Assembly: GCA_047601745.1 (NCBI GenBank)
Contig: JASGIS010000001.1
Location: 1,674,001-1,738,000 of the forward strand
Length of the DNA: 64,000 nucleotides
Direction: 5' to 3'
Origin: JAKPAM01 sp047601745
Lineage (GTDB): Bacteria > Pseudomonadota > Gammaproteobacteria > Burkholderiales > Burkholderiaceae_E
Shown: piece by piece, positions 1-8,071 of the stretch
Layout of the letters: the number at the start of each line of letters is the position of its first letter
Numbering within the stretch: position 1 is the first letter of the stretch
Program-made: the position numbers and the translations under genes
The notes under the pieces: model-generated
Database searches by the model: none
What the model saw: the letters and a program-made list of their open reading frames with translations, nothing else
Told to the model about the DNA's origin: nothing

Positions 1-1
1 A

Positions 2-433
2 TACTGTCACGAGGTAACGGCGGTTCTGGACTCCTGCCTCGATCGAATCAGGGATCGATTGCGTGCCGCATTCGCCCAGCTCCCGCCGGAGGCAAGAGGC
101 GTCACGCTGCGCGTCCAGGTCGATCAGGACGGCGAGGGGTTCCTGTCGATCAGGATTCATCTGGACGGACCCGATACCTATGTCTTGAACAGGAAGATCG
201 CCGACGAGGCGCATCTGTTCGATACGAAGATGACGGAGGCGGGGTTCGATCCGCCTTTGCCCTTGATGGAGCCCGGCCGGAACTCGTTCCCGGTCCAGGA
301 TGCATTGACCGATTGCGCGATCGAGTGGTTGCGGTCTCGCTGGGAGGCGCTTCGAGTCCCTCGAATCGCCCTGCCGATCACCATCGATTCGATCGAGGGT
401 TACGGCGCCATCGGACCGGTGCGGGTTTCTTGA
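2..433 (+). CDS. Hypothetical protein, C-terminal part (start lies before the window)
   Basis: The reading frame is open from the first bases of the window to the TGA ending at 433, so the N-terminus is missing; a TTG at 59 is available but the frame continues upstream of it without a stop. The visible 143 residues are soluble, with no membrane segment, and contain a DQDGEGF stretch followed by a strand-rich region and ..GPDTYVLNR. This resembles small uncharacterised proteins of the DUF6389 type, an attribution from memory and weak. It precedes the macrodomain gene by 24 bp in the same direction, so the two may be cotranscribed. No function is assigned. Confidence 0.6.
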   Translation, partial: YCHEVTAVLDSCLDRIRDRLRAAFAQLPPEARGVTLRVQVDQDGEGFLSIRIHLDGPDTYVLNRKIADEAHLFDTKMTEAGFDPPLPLMEPGRNSFPVQDALTDCAIEWLRSRWEALRVPRIALPITIDSIEGYGAIGPVRVS

Positions 434-457
434 CGCCGCGATGACAGGAGACTTCGT

Positions 458-967
458 ATGCGAACTCGCGCGCTGCAAGCCGATATCACGACGCTGGCCC
501 TGGATGCCATCGTCAACGCCGCGAACTCCTCGTTGCTCGGCGGAGGCGGTGTCGACGGCGCCATACACCGTGCCGCGGGGCCCGATCTTCTGCACGAATG
601 CCGGTTGCTCGGCGGCTGCAAGACCGGCGATGCGAAGCTGACCCGCGGCTATCGCCTGCCGGCCCGCCACATCATCCATACCGTCGGTCCGGTCTGGCGC
701 GGCGGCGAGGCCGGTGAACCCGAGCTTCTGGCGTCCTGCTACCGTCGGAGCATCGAGGTCGCGGTCGCCGCGGGCATTCGTTCACTGGCGTTTCCGTCGA
801 TCAGTACCGGCATCTACGGCTATCCGATCGAGGATGCCGCGGTCGTCGCGATCAGCACGGTGCTGGATATCGGCGAATCGTCGGATATCGACGAGGTCGT
901 CTTTTGTTGCTTCTCGGCAGCGGATCTCGGCATCTATCAGCGATTGCTGGCTCGATACGGGGCCTGA
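458..967 (+). CDS. ymdB: Macrodomain protein, O-acetyl-ADP-ribose deacetylase (YmdB-like)
   Basis: A single macrodomain fills this 169-residue protein, the usual size for stand-alone YmdB-like enzymes. These bind ADP-ribose and hydrolyse O-acetyl-ADP-ribose, or remove ADP-ribose from acidic side chains, in the cytoplasm. Visible signatures are the NAAN motif (residues 20-23), the glycine-rich GGGGVDGAIH loop (28-37) with the aspartate used in catalysis, and the second ligand loop SISTGIYGYP (114-123). The ATG is preceded by an AGGAG at 445-449, which supports this start over an earlier out-of-frame ATG. It follows the unrecognised upstream gene closely. The family call is firm; the exact substrate is not shown by sequence. 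Confidence 0.9.
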   Translation: MRTRALQADITTLALDAIVNAANSSLLGGGGVDGAIHRAAGPDLLHECRLLGGCKTGDAKLTRGYRLPARHIIHTVGPVWRGGEAGEPELLASCYRRSIEVAVAAGIRSLAFPSISTGIYGYPIEDAAVVAISTVLDIGESSDIDEVVFCCFSAADLGIYQRLLARYGA

Positions 968-1039
968 CCTTCCTCTCCGGTCATCGGGCGATCGCGCCGT
1001 ACCGGGCTTCGCGGATCCCTCGCTCCCTAAAGAGTCACC

Positions 1040-1414
1040 ATGCGATACAACGGAAGCTGCCACTGCGGACGCGTGAGGTTCGAGGTCGAGGCCCGGATCG
1101 ATCACGTTCGTTCATGCGATTGCTCGATCTGCCGGCGACGCGGAGCCTTGAACTTCCGGGTTCCGAAAGAGAACCTGCGCCTGCTTACCCCGTGGGAAGA
1201 TCTGGCGCTCTATCAGTGGGGTTCGCATACGGCCCGCGACTACTTTTGTCCGGTATGCGGCATCCTGCCGTTTCGCCGGCCCAGTGATCCGTCGCCGCAA
1301 GAGCTTCGGGATGGCGTTCAGCCGTTCGACGGGTGGGCGGTCAATGTCCGGTGCCTGGAGGGAGTCGATCTCGAATCGCTGCCGATCAGACGGATCTGCG
1401 GCAGTCGGATATGA
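1040..1414 (+). CDS. GFA-family zinc-binding protein (glutathione-dependent formaldehyde-activating-like)
   Basis: The 124-residue protein has the GFA/CENP-V fold signature: CHCG at residues 7-10, CDCSIC at 26-31 and CPVC at 70-73, seven cysteines that bind structural and catalytic zinc. Members of this family include Gfa, once proposed to condense formaldehyde with glutathione, but most are uncharacterised, so the name is a family label only. The ATG has an AAGAG upstream. It lies 72 bp behind the macrodomain gene on the same strand and may belong to that transcript. About 160 bp without a recognisable gene follow before the convergent DUF2892 gene. Confidence 0.85.
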   Translation: MRYNGSCHCGRVRFEVEARIDHVRSCDCSICRRRGALNFRVPKENLRLLTPWEDLALYQWGSHTARDYFCPVCGILPFRRPSDPSPQELRDGVQPFDGWAVNVRCLEGVDLESLPIRRICGSRI

Positions 1415-1572
1415 GTTGACGCCTGATATTCAGCCATCTCCGTGCGTCGAGATGGCTGGCCCTGAGCAGGCGCCCGAGGCGAACGCTTTTCGGTTGCGCC
1501 AGGGTGCAATGACCGAAGATCTCCGGCTCGATGTCCAGCAGTCGGGAGGACCGGTTCGTCCTCCGTTGCCGT

Positions 1573-1776
1573 TCATGCCTGCCCGGACTTCTTCAACGGG
1601 CAGGTGCTGAAGCCGAGCATCGGATACAGCGGGCAGAAGCCCACGATGCCCGTCAGCAGCGGCACGATCCCCAGCCAACCCCACCCGCCGATGGTTCCGG
1701 TGGCGGCCAGGGCGATCAGGATGATGCCGGCCACGATGCGCAGGACTCTATCGATACCGCCGACATTCGATTTCAT
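1573..1776 (-). CDS. DUF2892 inner-membrane protein (YgaP-like membrane domain)
   Basis: This 67-residue protein begins MKSNVGGIDR and has two hydrophobic helices, about residues 11-27 and 32-47, followed by FCPLYPMLGFSTCP, the pattern of the DUF2892 family. In other bacteria this domain is found alone or fused to rhodanese (YgaP) and is often encoded beside sulfide-detoxification genes. Cysteines 48 and 59 are at the usual places. It lies 29 bp downstream of the ArsR-family repressor on the same strand, so both are probably one transcript that responds to sulfide or persulfide. The biochemical role of the domain is unknown. Confidence 0.85.
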   Translation of the reverse strand: MKSNVGGIDRVLRIVAGIILIALAATGTIGGWGWLGIVPLLTGIVGFCPLYPMLGFSTCPLKKSGQA

Positions 1777-1805
1777 TGGCGAACTCCTTCTTCAGAAAAA
1801 GCCGT

Positions 1806-2117
1806 TCAGGGACAGAAAATCGACTTGAGGGTCGTGATCAGCTTCTTCACATCGGGGTTGTCGATCCGGTAGTGCAGGGTCTGCGACTCGCGACGGAACG
1901 TCACCAATCCCTCTTCGCGCATCCTGGCCAGATGCTGCGACAAGGCCGACTGGCTCAACGGCACGTTCTCCAGCATCGCCCCCACCGTCATCTCTCCATG
2001 CTCGATCAGCAGGCACAGCACCAGCAGGCGGTGCTCGTTGCCGACGGCGCGCAGCATCGCCGCGGCCTTGGACGCGCCTTCCTGCATGAAACGCTGATCC
2101 TTCTTGCTCAGTGTCAC
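1806..2117 (-). CDS. ArsR-family repressor of the BigR/SqrR persulfide-sensing type
   Basis: A 103-residue winged-helix protein; the recognition helix lies about residues 53-72 (PLSQSALSQHLARMREEGL). Cys35 in the LLVLCLLIEHGE helix and Cys102 near the C-terminus are 67 residues apart, matching the cysteine pair of BigR and SqrR, which form a di- or tetrasulfide link with persulfides and then release DNA. The metal-binding ELCVCDL motif of true ArsR is absent. It is divergent from a persulfide-dioxygenase-like gene and upstream of a DUF2892 gene, the known BigR context. It presumably represses both directions from the dyads at 2138-2162. The sensor mechanism is inferred from homology and cysteine spacing. 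Confidence 0.87.
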   Translation of the reverse strand: MTLSKKDQRFMQEGASKAAAMLRAVGNEHRLLVLCLLIEHGEMTVGAMLENVPLSQSALSQHLARMREEGLVTFRRESQTLHYRIDNPDVKKLITTLKSIFCP

Positions 2118-2137
2118 GTGCTTGTTTAATTGGAATC

Positions 2138-2162
2138 TACTAATTTAGTATATTGTAATATA
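2138..2162. promoter_or_regulatory. Two adjacent AT-rich dyads: probable operator of the BigR-like repressor
   Basis: In an island of low GC between the divergent repressor and hydrolase genes are two perfect inverted repeats: TACTAA-T-TTAGTA at 2138-2150 and TATATT-GT-AATATA at 2149-2162. A possible promoter for the hydrolase, TTGTTT at 2122-2127 and TAGTAT at 2146-2151 with an 18-bp spacer, has its -10 inside the first dyad, so bound repressor would block it. AT-rich dyads are typical targets of BigR-type ArsR proteins. Assignment is by position and symmetry only. Confidence 0.6.
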
Positions 2163-2202
2163 AGATGGACGACAAGACGTTTTCTTCCACGAGGAGTCGA
2201 GC

Positions 2203-3072
2203 ATGCAGTCCCAAGTCCGTATCCAGGCGTTCTTCGACGAGCCGACCAACACGGTGACGTACCTGGTCTCGGATCCGAACACGCATCAGGCCGCAGTGAT
2301 CGACCCGGTCCTGGACTACGACCATCGCAGCGGGAACGCCTCCACGGCCTCCGCGGACCGCGTGCTCGAAGCCGCGCGCCGCGACGGCCTGAGCATCGCC
2401 TGGGTACTGGAAACCCACGCCCACGCCGATCATCTGAGCGCGGCGCCGTACCTGCGGCAGCGCACCGGCGCCCGGGTCGCGATCGGTGAGCACATTCGCG
2501 ACGTGCAGACGATCTTCCGGCCGGTCTTCAATCTCGACGACGTGTCGGGCGACGGCAGCGAGTTCGACCGCCTTTTCTCCGATGGCGATACCTTCCGGAT
2601 CGGCGAGCTGGCGGTGGAAGTCCTGCATACGCCGGGTCATACCCCGGCTTGCGTTTCCTACCGCATCGGTGATGCGGTCTTCGTCGGCGATACGCTGTTC
2701 ATGCCCGATTACGGGACGGCGCGCGCCGATTTCCCCGGGGGCAGCGCGCGCACTTTGTACTGCTCGATCCGGCGGCTGTTGGCGCTGCCGCCCGAGACGC
2801 GGCTGTTCATGTGCCACGACTACAAGGCGCCCGGCCGCGACAGCTATGCGTGGGAGACGACCGTGGCCGACGAGCGTACGCGCAACATCCACGTCAGGGA
2901 AGGCGTCGACGAAGAAGCCTTCGTCGCGATGCGCCAGACGCGCGACGCGACGCTGGCCGCGCCCACGCTGCTGCTGCCGTCGATCCAGGTCAACATCCGG
3001 GCGGGTCGTCTTCCGAGCGTCGAATCCAACGGCGTGCGCTATCTGAAGATCCCCGTTCGCATGGCCGCGTGA
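2203..3072 (+). CDS. Metallo-beta-lactamase-fold hydrolase, persulfide dioxygenase-like (Blh/ETHE1 group)
   Basis: The 289-residue protein carries the metal motif THAHADH (71-77), then His146 in HTPGHTP, Asp163 in VGDTLF and His205 in MCHDY, the ligand set of the ETHE1/Blh branch, where a single iron oxidises glutathione persulfide to sulfite. The conserved C-terminal QVNIRAG stretch is also present. The start has a GAGGAG site upstream. It is divergent from the BigR-like repressor, so it is probably induced by sulfide or persulfide. A close paralogue lies at 33324-34241. Substrate is inferred from family and context; related hydrolases with other thiol ester substrates exist. Confidence 0.85.
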   Translation: MQSQVRIQAFFDEPTNTVTYLVSDPNTHQAAVIDPVLDYDHRSGNASTASADRVLEAARRDGLSIAWVLETHAHADHLSAAPYLRQRTGARVAIGEHIRDVQTIFRPVFNLDDVSGDGSEFDRLFSDGDTFRIGELAVEVLHTPGHTPACVSYRIGDAVFVGDTLFMPDYGTARADFPGGSARTLYCSIRRLLALPPETRLFMCHDYKAPGRDSYAWETTVADERTRNIHVREGVDEEAFVAMRQTRDATLAAPTLLLPSIQVNIRAGRLPSVESNGVRYLKIPVRMAA

Positions 3073-3118
3073 GCGCCAAGCGGATGCGAGCGTCCCGCCG
3101 CCGGCGCGGAAACGCCCG

Positions 3119-4174
3119 TCAGTACCGTTTGGGAAAGAAGTGTCCGCCGGCCGATTCGGCGATCGCCCGAAACACGCCGGACATGATCTCGGACGTCGTC
3201 GGTCCCGAGGCCGGGTGGAGCTGCTCCAGCGGCGCGAGCACCGCCGGCGGACAGTCGTCGAGGACGTCTCCGCGTTGCGCGGCCCACTTCTGCGCATGGT
3301 TGTAGAAGTGGTTCGTCACGACCTGCGGATCGTCGTGATTGAACGGGTCCTTCATCGCTTCGTCGAGCGTGATGAACTCGACGCCGAGCGCCAGCAGGCG
3401 TTCGAACAGACGCCGCGCGCAGTCCTCGGCGAGCGGCGTCGCGTGCATCAGGAAGATCAGCGGGGGCACCCGGCCGGCATGCTGCCGGGCCAGCCGCGCA
3501 TGGTGCCGCAACTGATTGATCGCCGTCTGCACGTAGGCATCGCGGATGATCCGCAGCGCCTGCGCATCGCCGCAGCGCGTATAGCGCAGATGCGGAGCGA
3601 TGAACTCGGTGTCGTAGAACCAGGCGCTGATCGGCGCCACCCGATACCGGCTGTCGGCCAGGAAGCGCTGCACAGTTTCGTATTTGTCCGGCGTGTTGCC
3701 CCAGCCGTCCATCGCATAGCGGAAGTACCTGCCATCGTCGGGGCGAGTCCAGCGAGCGATGTCGCGCTCGCCCCGCTCGATGTCGCGAATGTAGTTGTCG
3801 GCCGACACCCAGTACAGGTTGGCATGCGAATGCGTGTGGTTGGCGATCCGATGTCCGGCCTCGACCCAGTCGTCGAAGACGCCGAACAGTGATGGTTGTT
3901 CGACCGCCGGCGCCGTCGCCGAGAACGCGTAGACGTCGCGCAGGCCGGCGCTGTCGAATGCCCGGATCAGTTCGGCGGCGACGCTGGCCGGCGTATAGCC
4001 TTCGGCCCAGGGCAGGCCCTTCCAGAGGAACAGGTCGTCGATCGTCACCGAGATCCGCATGCCGCGCAGCAGTTCGTCCTGCTGCGCATCGGCCGCGCAA
4101 CGGGCCTCGACGTTGGCCAGCAGCGCCTTGAACTGCTGGTCGGTGAAGCCGCAGGACGCGCAGACGCACTGCAT
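3119..4174 (-). CDS. Polysaccharide deacetylase-family protein (NodB fold)
   Basis: I place the start at the ATG at 4174, which has GAGGAG just upstream; longer readings lack such a site. The 351-residue protein has the NodB pattern: TIDD (44-47) for the catalytic aspartate, NHTHSHAN (112-119) for the metal-binding histidines, and a later FLMHATPL segment as motif 5. Enzymes of this fold remove acetyl groups from sugar polymers, or cleave other amides. There is no signal peptide; the N-terminus instead has a CVCASC cluster (3-8), unusual for an exported deacetylase and suggesting a cytoplasmic protein. It is convergent with the hydrolase gene and isolated from other polysaccharide genes, so its substrate is unknown. 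Confidence 0.8.
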   Translation of the reverse strand: MQCVCASCGFTDQQFKALLANVEARCAADAQQDELLRGMRISVTIDDLFLWKGLPWAEGYTPASVAAELIRAFDSAGLRDVYAFSATAPAVEQPSLFGVFDDWVEAGHRIANHTHSHANLYWVSADNYIRDIERGERDIARWTRPDDGRYFRYAMDGWGNTPDKYETVQRFLADSRYRVAPISAWFYDTEFIAPHLRYTRCGDAQALRIIRDAYVQTAINQLRHHARLARQHAGRVPPLIFLMHATPLAEDCARRLFERLLALGVEFITLDEAMKDPFNHDDPQVVTNHFYNHAQKWAAQRGDVLDDCPPAVLAPLEQLHPASGPTTSEIMSGVFRAIAESAGGHFFPKRY

Positions 4175-4844
4175 GCGGTAGTCTCCTCGCTGGTTGGAAT
4201 GATCGGACGCCCGCGGTGCGGAGCGCATGCCGCCTCGGCGACTCGAATTCGGACTGCCTGCGAATCCGATGGCGCGATTCGAAGGATCCGGACGAAGCCG
4301 AGACCCTCGTCGATGATAGTGAGGCGATCCCGACGACGCAACGTGCGGTCGTCCGGCCGGAACCATGCGCGGCCATCGGGCGGCCGCGCCTGTGTCTGCC
4401 GTGCGCCCCTCAGAGCGATCCCGACTTCGCGGCGAGGATGGTCTTTCTGACCTCCTCGCGTACCGCCTCCGGAAGCGTCTGTTCGTCGAGGTTGAGGAAG
4501 CCCTGGACGATGAGGTCGCGGGCCTGATCCTCGCTCATGCCGCTCGCCATCAGAGAGCTGAGCTTCTCGCTCCTGCGCAACGGATGCCGGCAGTTTCATC
4601 GGAACGACGACGTCCGGCTGTCCAGGTAGTCTGCGTGGAAGCCGGTCGCGGGGATTTGATCCATCGCATGGCAGATAATGAGAAACTGCATCCTCTTCAT
4701 CGGATGGCCGCGTCGCCCGAGATCCGCGAGCGCCGCTCTTAGTCCGTTTATCGAACGGGGCATCCGCATCCTGCGGCGTGCATGGCGCGAGGGTTCCGAT
4801 CCGATGGGCGGAGACGGGAACGCGATACGGAAAAGAGGCGGGCA
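4175..4844. other. 670-bp stretch with no intact gene
   Basis: Between the divergent deacetylase and membrane-protein genes I find no intact gene. The left part holds the deacetylase upstream region, and the middle a short reading frame resembling the end of SufB/SufD proteins (separate entry). The rest shows no ribosome binding site with a plausible frame. It looks like decayed coding sequence. Confidence 0.5.
4410..4597 (-). pseudogene. SufB/SufD-like C-terminal remnant
   Basis: Read on the minus strand, this frame contains LMASGMSEDQARDLIVQGFL and ends with KTILAAKSGSL before a TGA at 4410-4412. The first part closely matches the conserved C-terminal helix region of SufB/SufD Fe-S assembly scaffolds (typically L-M-S-R-G-x-S-E-E-E-A-x-x-L-I-V-x-G-F). 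The frame is interrupted by a TGA at 4596-4598, and nothing upstream resembles the beta-helix core, so only about 60 codons survive. No other suf gene is in the window. I read it as debris of a lost gene; a small expressed protein starting at an internal ATG cannot be excluded. Confidence 0.4.
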
Positions 4845-5300
4845 ATGAGCGCAGCGAGAGAACATCGGCTTTCCGTGCGTAAACCCGCTGCGGTGCTGCT
4901 CGCCGTCTATGCGATCGTCGTCGTCGCGGGAATCTATCCGTACCTTCGGTTCCCGGGCAGCATCGGGCTCTTCCAGATTCTTCAGATCGCGATCGATCTG
5001 CTGGTCGTTCATGGCTTGTACGGTTACGCTACGCGGCGGCGGATTCGCGGCATCCGATGGCGGGTACTGTATCTAGTGTTGGCTTTGGTCCTCTGCGTCC
5101 GCGTGGCGGTCGTGCTGTACCTGCTGCTGCCGAACCTGTTCCCATGGTTCGGCACCGGGGAGCAACTGGTGTCGCTCATCGGCTTCTCGCTGCTGCCCGT
5201 CATGTTGCTGGCCGCGTATGCGCTGTGGCGCCATGCGATGACCGTCTCGGTCGCCGGCACCGTTGCCCGACCCATCGACGATCCGTCGGATCGTACATAG
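4845..5300 (+). CDS. Small integral membrane protein of unknown function
   Basis: A 151-residue protein starting at an ATG preceded by a GAGGCGGG stretch; an in-frame ATG at 4782 would add 21 charged residues without a better site. Four hydrophobic segments are visible, roughly residues 17-33, 42-60, 72-93 and 104-125, joined by short arginine-rich loops, so it is a probable four-helix inner-membrane protein. I do not recognise a family. It precedes the acyl-CoA dehydrogenase pair by 49 bp on the same strand, which could mean cotranscription, but no functional link is evident. Confidence 0.65.
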   Translation: MSAAREHRLSVRKPAAVLLAVYAIVVVAGIYPYLRFPGSIGLFQILQIAIDLLVVHGLYGYATRRRIRGIRWRVLYLVLALVLCVRVAVVLYLLLPNLFPWFGTGEQLVSLIGFSLLPVMLLAAYALWRHAMTVSVAGTVARPIDDPSDRT

Positions 5301-5349
5301 TGGCCAATCTCGGAATCATCGACCGGCTCGACCGTCGACAGGAGACTGC

Positions 5350-6558
5350 ATGAACATCGATTTCGGAAGCGAATTGGAGGCGTTTCGCCGCGAGGTGGCG
5401 GAGTTCCTGGACACGGCGCCGACGCCGGAGATCCGCGAGGCGGGCCTCAAGACCACCAGCGTGTTCGCGCCGTTCGAGACGACGATGGCCTGGCACCGGA
5501 TCCTCCATGCCCGAGGCTGGTCGGCGCCCGCCTGGCCGAAGGAGTACGGAGGGACCGGCTGGTCGATCGAACAGCGCTACATCTTCGCCGAGGAGTACGC
5601 GAAACGGCGACTGCCGCCCTTGCTGCCGAACGGATTGCAGATGGTCGGGCCGCTGCTGATGCAGCTCGGTACGCCGGAGCAGAAGGCCAGGTACCTGCCG
5701 GGCATCCTGCGCGGAGACGACTACTGGACGCAGGGTTATTCCGAACCCAATTCCGGTTCCGACCTCGCGTCGCTGAGCTGCGCGGCCGTCGCCGACGGCG
5801 ACGACTATGTGATCAACGGGCAGAAGATCTGGACGACGCTCGCGCACAAGGCGAACCGGATGTTCATGCTCGTGCGGACCAGCAGCGAGGGGCGCAAGCA
5901 GCACGGCATCACTTTCCTGCTGCTGGACAGAACGGATTTTCCAGGCATGACCATCCGGCCGATCACCGGGCTCGACGGCACGCAGGAGCTGTGCGAGGTC
6001 TTCTTCGACAACGTGCGGGTGCCGAAATCGGGCCGGGTCGGCGAAGAGAACGACGGCTGGAACGTCTCGAAGGCGCTGCTGAAATTCGAGCGCGGCGGCT
6101 CGGCTAGCAGTCCTTCGATGTATGCGAAGCTCGAACTGATTCGCGCGGCGGCGCGCGCGACGCCGTCGCCGCACGGCGGGACGCTGGCCGACGATCCGGT
6201 GATGCAGCGGGATCTGGGCGAACTCGAGGCGGAGATCGCCGCCTTCGCCGCGTTCGAGAAGCTGATCATCAGCCGGTATCCGGCGGTCGCCAACGACCCG
6301 GCGACGCCGTCGATCAACAAGGTTTCGAGTTCGGAACTGGCGCAGCGCGTCTCGGTGCTGATGACGAAGGTCGCGGGGCTGCAGGGGCTGCCGCTGCAGG
6401 TCGATGCGCGCAAGGTCGGTTCCGCGACGGCGCCGCTCGGTAATGATTTCGAGCTGATCGCGATGCCGTATTACCTGAATTCGCGCGCGACGACGATCTA
6501 CGCCGGCAGCAACGAGATCCAGCGCGACCTGATCGCGCGTGCGCTGTTCGCGCGCTGA
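5350..6558 (+). CDS. Acyl-CoA dehydrogenase, PimC-like (large subunit of a pair)
   Basis: Starting at the ATG at 5350 behind a GGAGAC, this 402-residue flavoprotein has the acyl-CoA dehydrogenase layout: N-terminal helical domain, middle beta domain beginning near WTQGYSEPNSGSDLASL, and C-terminal helical domain ending with YAGSNEIQRDLIARALF. It would oxidise an acyl-CoA to the 2-enoyl-CoA and pass electrons to ETF. As in many FadE/PimC-like members, the position of the classical C-terminal catalytic glutamate (YEG) is alanine (YAG). The next gene is a second, shorter acyl-CoA dehydrogenase 19 bp downstream. This matches pimeloyl-CoA dehydrogenase large/small pairs that act on dicarboxylyl- or other bulky acyl-CoAs. 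Substrate unknown. Confidence 0.87.
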   Translation: MNIDFGSELEAFRREVAEFLDTAPTPEIREAGLKTTSVFAPFETTMAWHRILHARGWSAPAWPKEYGGTGWSIEQRYIFAEEYAKRRLPPLLPNGLQMVGPLLMQLGTPEQKARYLPGILRGDDYWTQGYSEPNSGSDLASLSCAAVADGDDYVINGQKIWTTLAHKANRMFMLVRTSSEGRKQHGITFLLLDRTDFPGMTIRPITGLDGTQELCEVFFDNVRVPKSGRVGEENDGWNVSKALLKFERGGSASSPSMYAKLELIRAAARATPSPHGGTLADDPVMQRDLGELEAEIAAFAAFEKLIISRYPAVANDPATPSINKVSSSELAQRVSVLMTKVAGLQGLPLQVDARKVGSATAPLGNDFELIAMPYYLNSRATTIYAGSNEIQRDLIARALFAR

Positions 6559-6577
6559 CACGAGAACGAGGACAAGC

Positions 6578-7681
6578 ATGGACTTCACTTATACGTCCGA
6601 GCAGCAGATGCTGCGCGACAGCCTCGGCAAGCTCCTCGCGCAGGCATACGGTTTCGATGCGCGGCAGAAGCACGTCCGCTCGTCCGAGCCGCGGTGCGAG
6701 GCGGTCTGGCAGCAGTTCGGCCGGATCGGGCTGCTGGCGCTGCCGTTCGCCGAAGAGCACGGCGGCATGGGCGGTTCTTTCAGCGATCTGGTCGCGATCG
6801 GCGAACTGCTGGGACAGTACCTGGTCGTCGAGCCTTATGTGTCGTCGATCTTGCTGGGCGGTGGCGCGATGGCCTTGGGCGCCTCGTCGAACCGGGAACT
6901 GCTGCGGGACGTGATCGCCGGCGAGGCCGAGGTCGCGCTCGCCCACGAGGAAGCGCACGGCATCGGTCCGCTCGGGCAGATGACGTGCACGCTGCGTGCG
7001 GTCGACGACGGCCTGAGCTTGGACGGAACGAAGCGGCTGGTGTTGGGCGGCCCGCACGCGCGGACGCTGATCGTGTCCGCCCGCCACGGCGATCGGCTGG
7101 CGCTGGTCCGGGTGGATCCGGCGGCACCGGGTGTCGCGGTCACCGGATACCGGACGATCGACGGTCGCCATGCGGCGACCGTGCGCTTCGACGGCGTCCG
7201 CGTGCCGGCGGCCGGCGTGCTGCTCGACGACGCCGAAGCTGCGCTCGAACAGGTGCTTCGGCGCGCGGTGCTGTTTCTTTGCGCCGAAGCGACCGGTGCC
7301 ATGCACGCGCTGCTCGGCGCCAGCACCGACTACGCGGCGACGCGCAAGCAGTTCGGCGTTCCGATCAGCAGCTTCCAGGTCGTGGCCCATCGGCTCGCGG
7401 ACATGAAGATCGCGTATTCGAAGGCGAGGGCGCTGCTGCTCTACACGACCGCGCTGCTGGAAGCCGGACAGGGCGGCGCCCGCGACGTTTCGCTGCTGAA
7501 GGCGCAGGTGAGCCGGCTCGGCCGCATCGTCGGCGAAAGCGCGGTCCAGGTCCACGGCGGCATCGGCATGACGGATGAGCTTTCGATCGGGCATTACCTG
7601 AAGCGCATCCTGGCGATCGAGGCGATGTTCGGCAACACCGACTATCACCTGCGCCGCGTCGGGGCCGGCCGCGCGTCGTGA
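6578..7681 (+). CDS. Acyl-CoA dehydrogenase, PimD-like (small subunit of a pair)
   Basis: A 367-residue acyl-CoA dehydrogenase paralogue beginning MDFTYTSEQQMLRDS. The N-terminal and middle domains follow the PimD pattern (GLLALPFAEEHGG, then LVVEPYVSSILLGGGA), and the C-terminus carries QVHGGIGMTDELSIGHYLKR, where the flavin and acyl chain are bound. It follows the large-subunit gene by 19 bp and probably forms a heteromer with it. The pair ends tail-to-tail with the catechol operon on the other strand, 6 bp from catC, so the two are transcribed independently. The acyl substrate is not evident. Confidence 0.87.
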   Translation: MDFTYTSEQQMLRDSLGKLLAQAYGFDARQKHVRSSEPRCEAVWQQFGRIGLLALPFAEEHGGMGGSFSDLVAIGELLGQYLVVEPYVSSILLGGGAMALGASSNRELLRDVIAGEAEVALAHEEAHGIGPLGQMTCTLRAVDDGLSLDGTKRLVLGGPHARTLIVSARHGDRLALVRVDPAAPGVAVTGYRTIDGRHAATVRFDGVRVPAAGVLLDDAEAALEQVLRRAVLFLCAEATGAMHALLGASTDYAATRKQFGVPISSFQVVAHRLADMKIAYSKARALLLYTTALLEAGQGGARDVSLLKAQVSRLGRIVGESAVQVHGGIGMTDELSIGHYLKRILAIEAMFGNTDYHLRRVGAGRAS

Positions 7682-7687
7682 TCGCCT

Positions 7688-7963
7688 TCAGATCGCCGAA
7701 GGATGCCTGGCCAGCGGCGTCACCTTGATCTTCATGTACGGGAACAGCGGCAGTCCGCTGAGGATCTCGTGCAACTCGTCGTTGCTGTCGACGTCGAAGA
7801 CGCTGTAGTTCGCGTACTCGCCGACGACCCGCCAGATGTGCGGCCATTTGCCGGCGCGCTGCAGCGCCTGCGAATACTGCTTTTCGGCGGCCTTGATCTG
7901 CGCCGCCTCGTCGGCGGGCACGGTGGCGGGAATGTCGACGATCATGTGCACGATGAACAGCAT
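7688..7963 (-). CDS. catC: Muconolactone delta-isomerase
   Basis: At 91 residues this matches muconolactone isomerase (about 92-96), beginning MLFIVHMIVDIPATVP and ending with PLFPYMKIKVTPLARHPS, the conserved C-terminus. The enzyme converts muconolactone to beta-ketoadipate enol-lactone in the catechol branch of the beta-ketoadipate pathway. It has a strong AGGAGCC site. It is the last gene of a minus-strand run catB-catA-GTPase-GTPase-catC, with 108 bp between it and the preceding GTPase gene; a short ATCGGC/GCCGAT hairpin lies in that gap at 8000-8016. Separation of catC from catBA by two GTPase genes is unusual. Confidence 0.9.
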   Translation of the reverse strand: MLFIVHMIVDIPATVPADEAAQIKAAEKQYSQALQRAGKWPHIWRVVGEYANYSVFDVDSNDELHEILSGLPLFPYMKIKVTPLARHPSAI

Positions 7964-8071
7964 CGGTGGCTCCTGGGTGGGTGATCTGGCGAGGCGATCA
8001 TCGGCAGGCCGCCGATCGCCGCCCGCGATTCGATGCGCGTCCCGAAGCGTTGGTTCGGATCCGAGTATCCG

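Noticed and set aside
2140..3297. Long minus-strand frame opposite the persulfide-dioxygenase-like gene
   Set aside because: An Arg/Asp/Val-rich shadow typical of GC-rich DNA; the plus strand has a clear metal-binding hydrolase with a good ribosome site.
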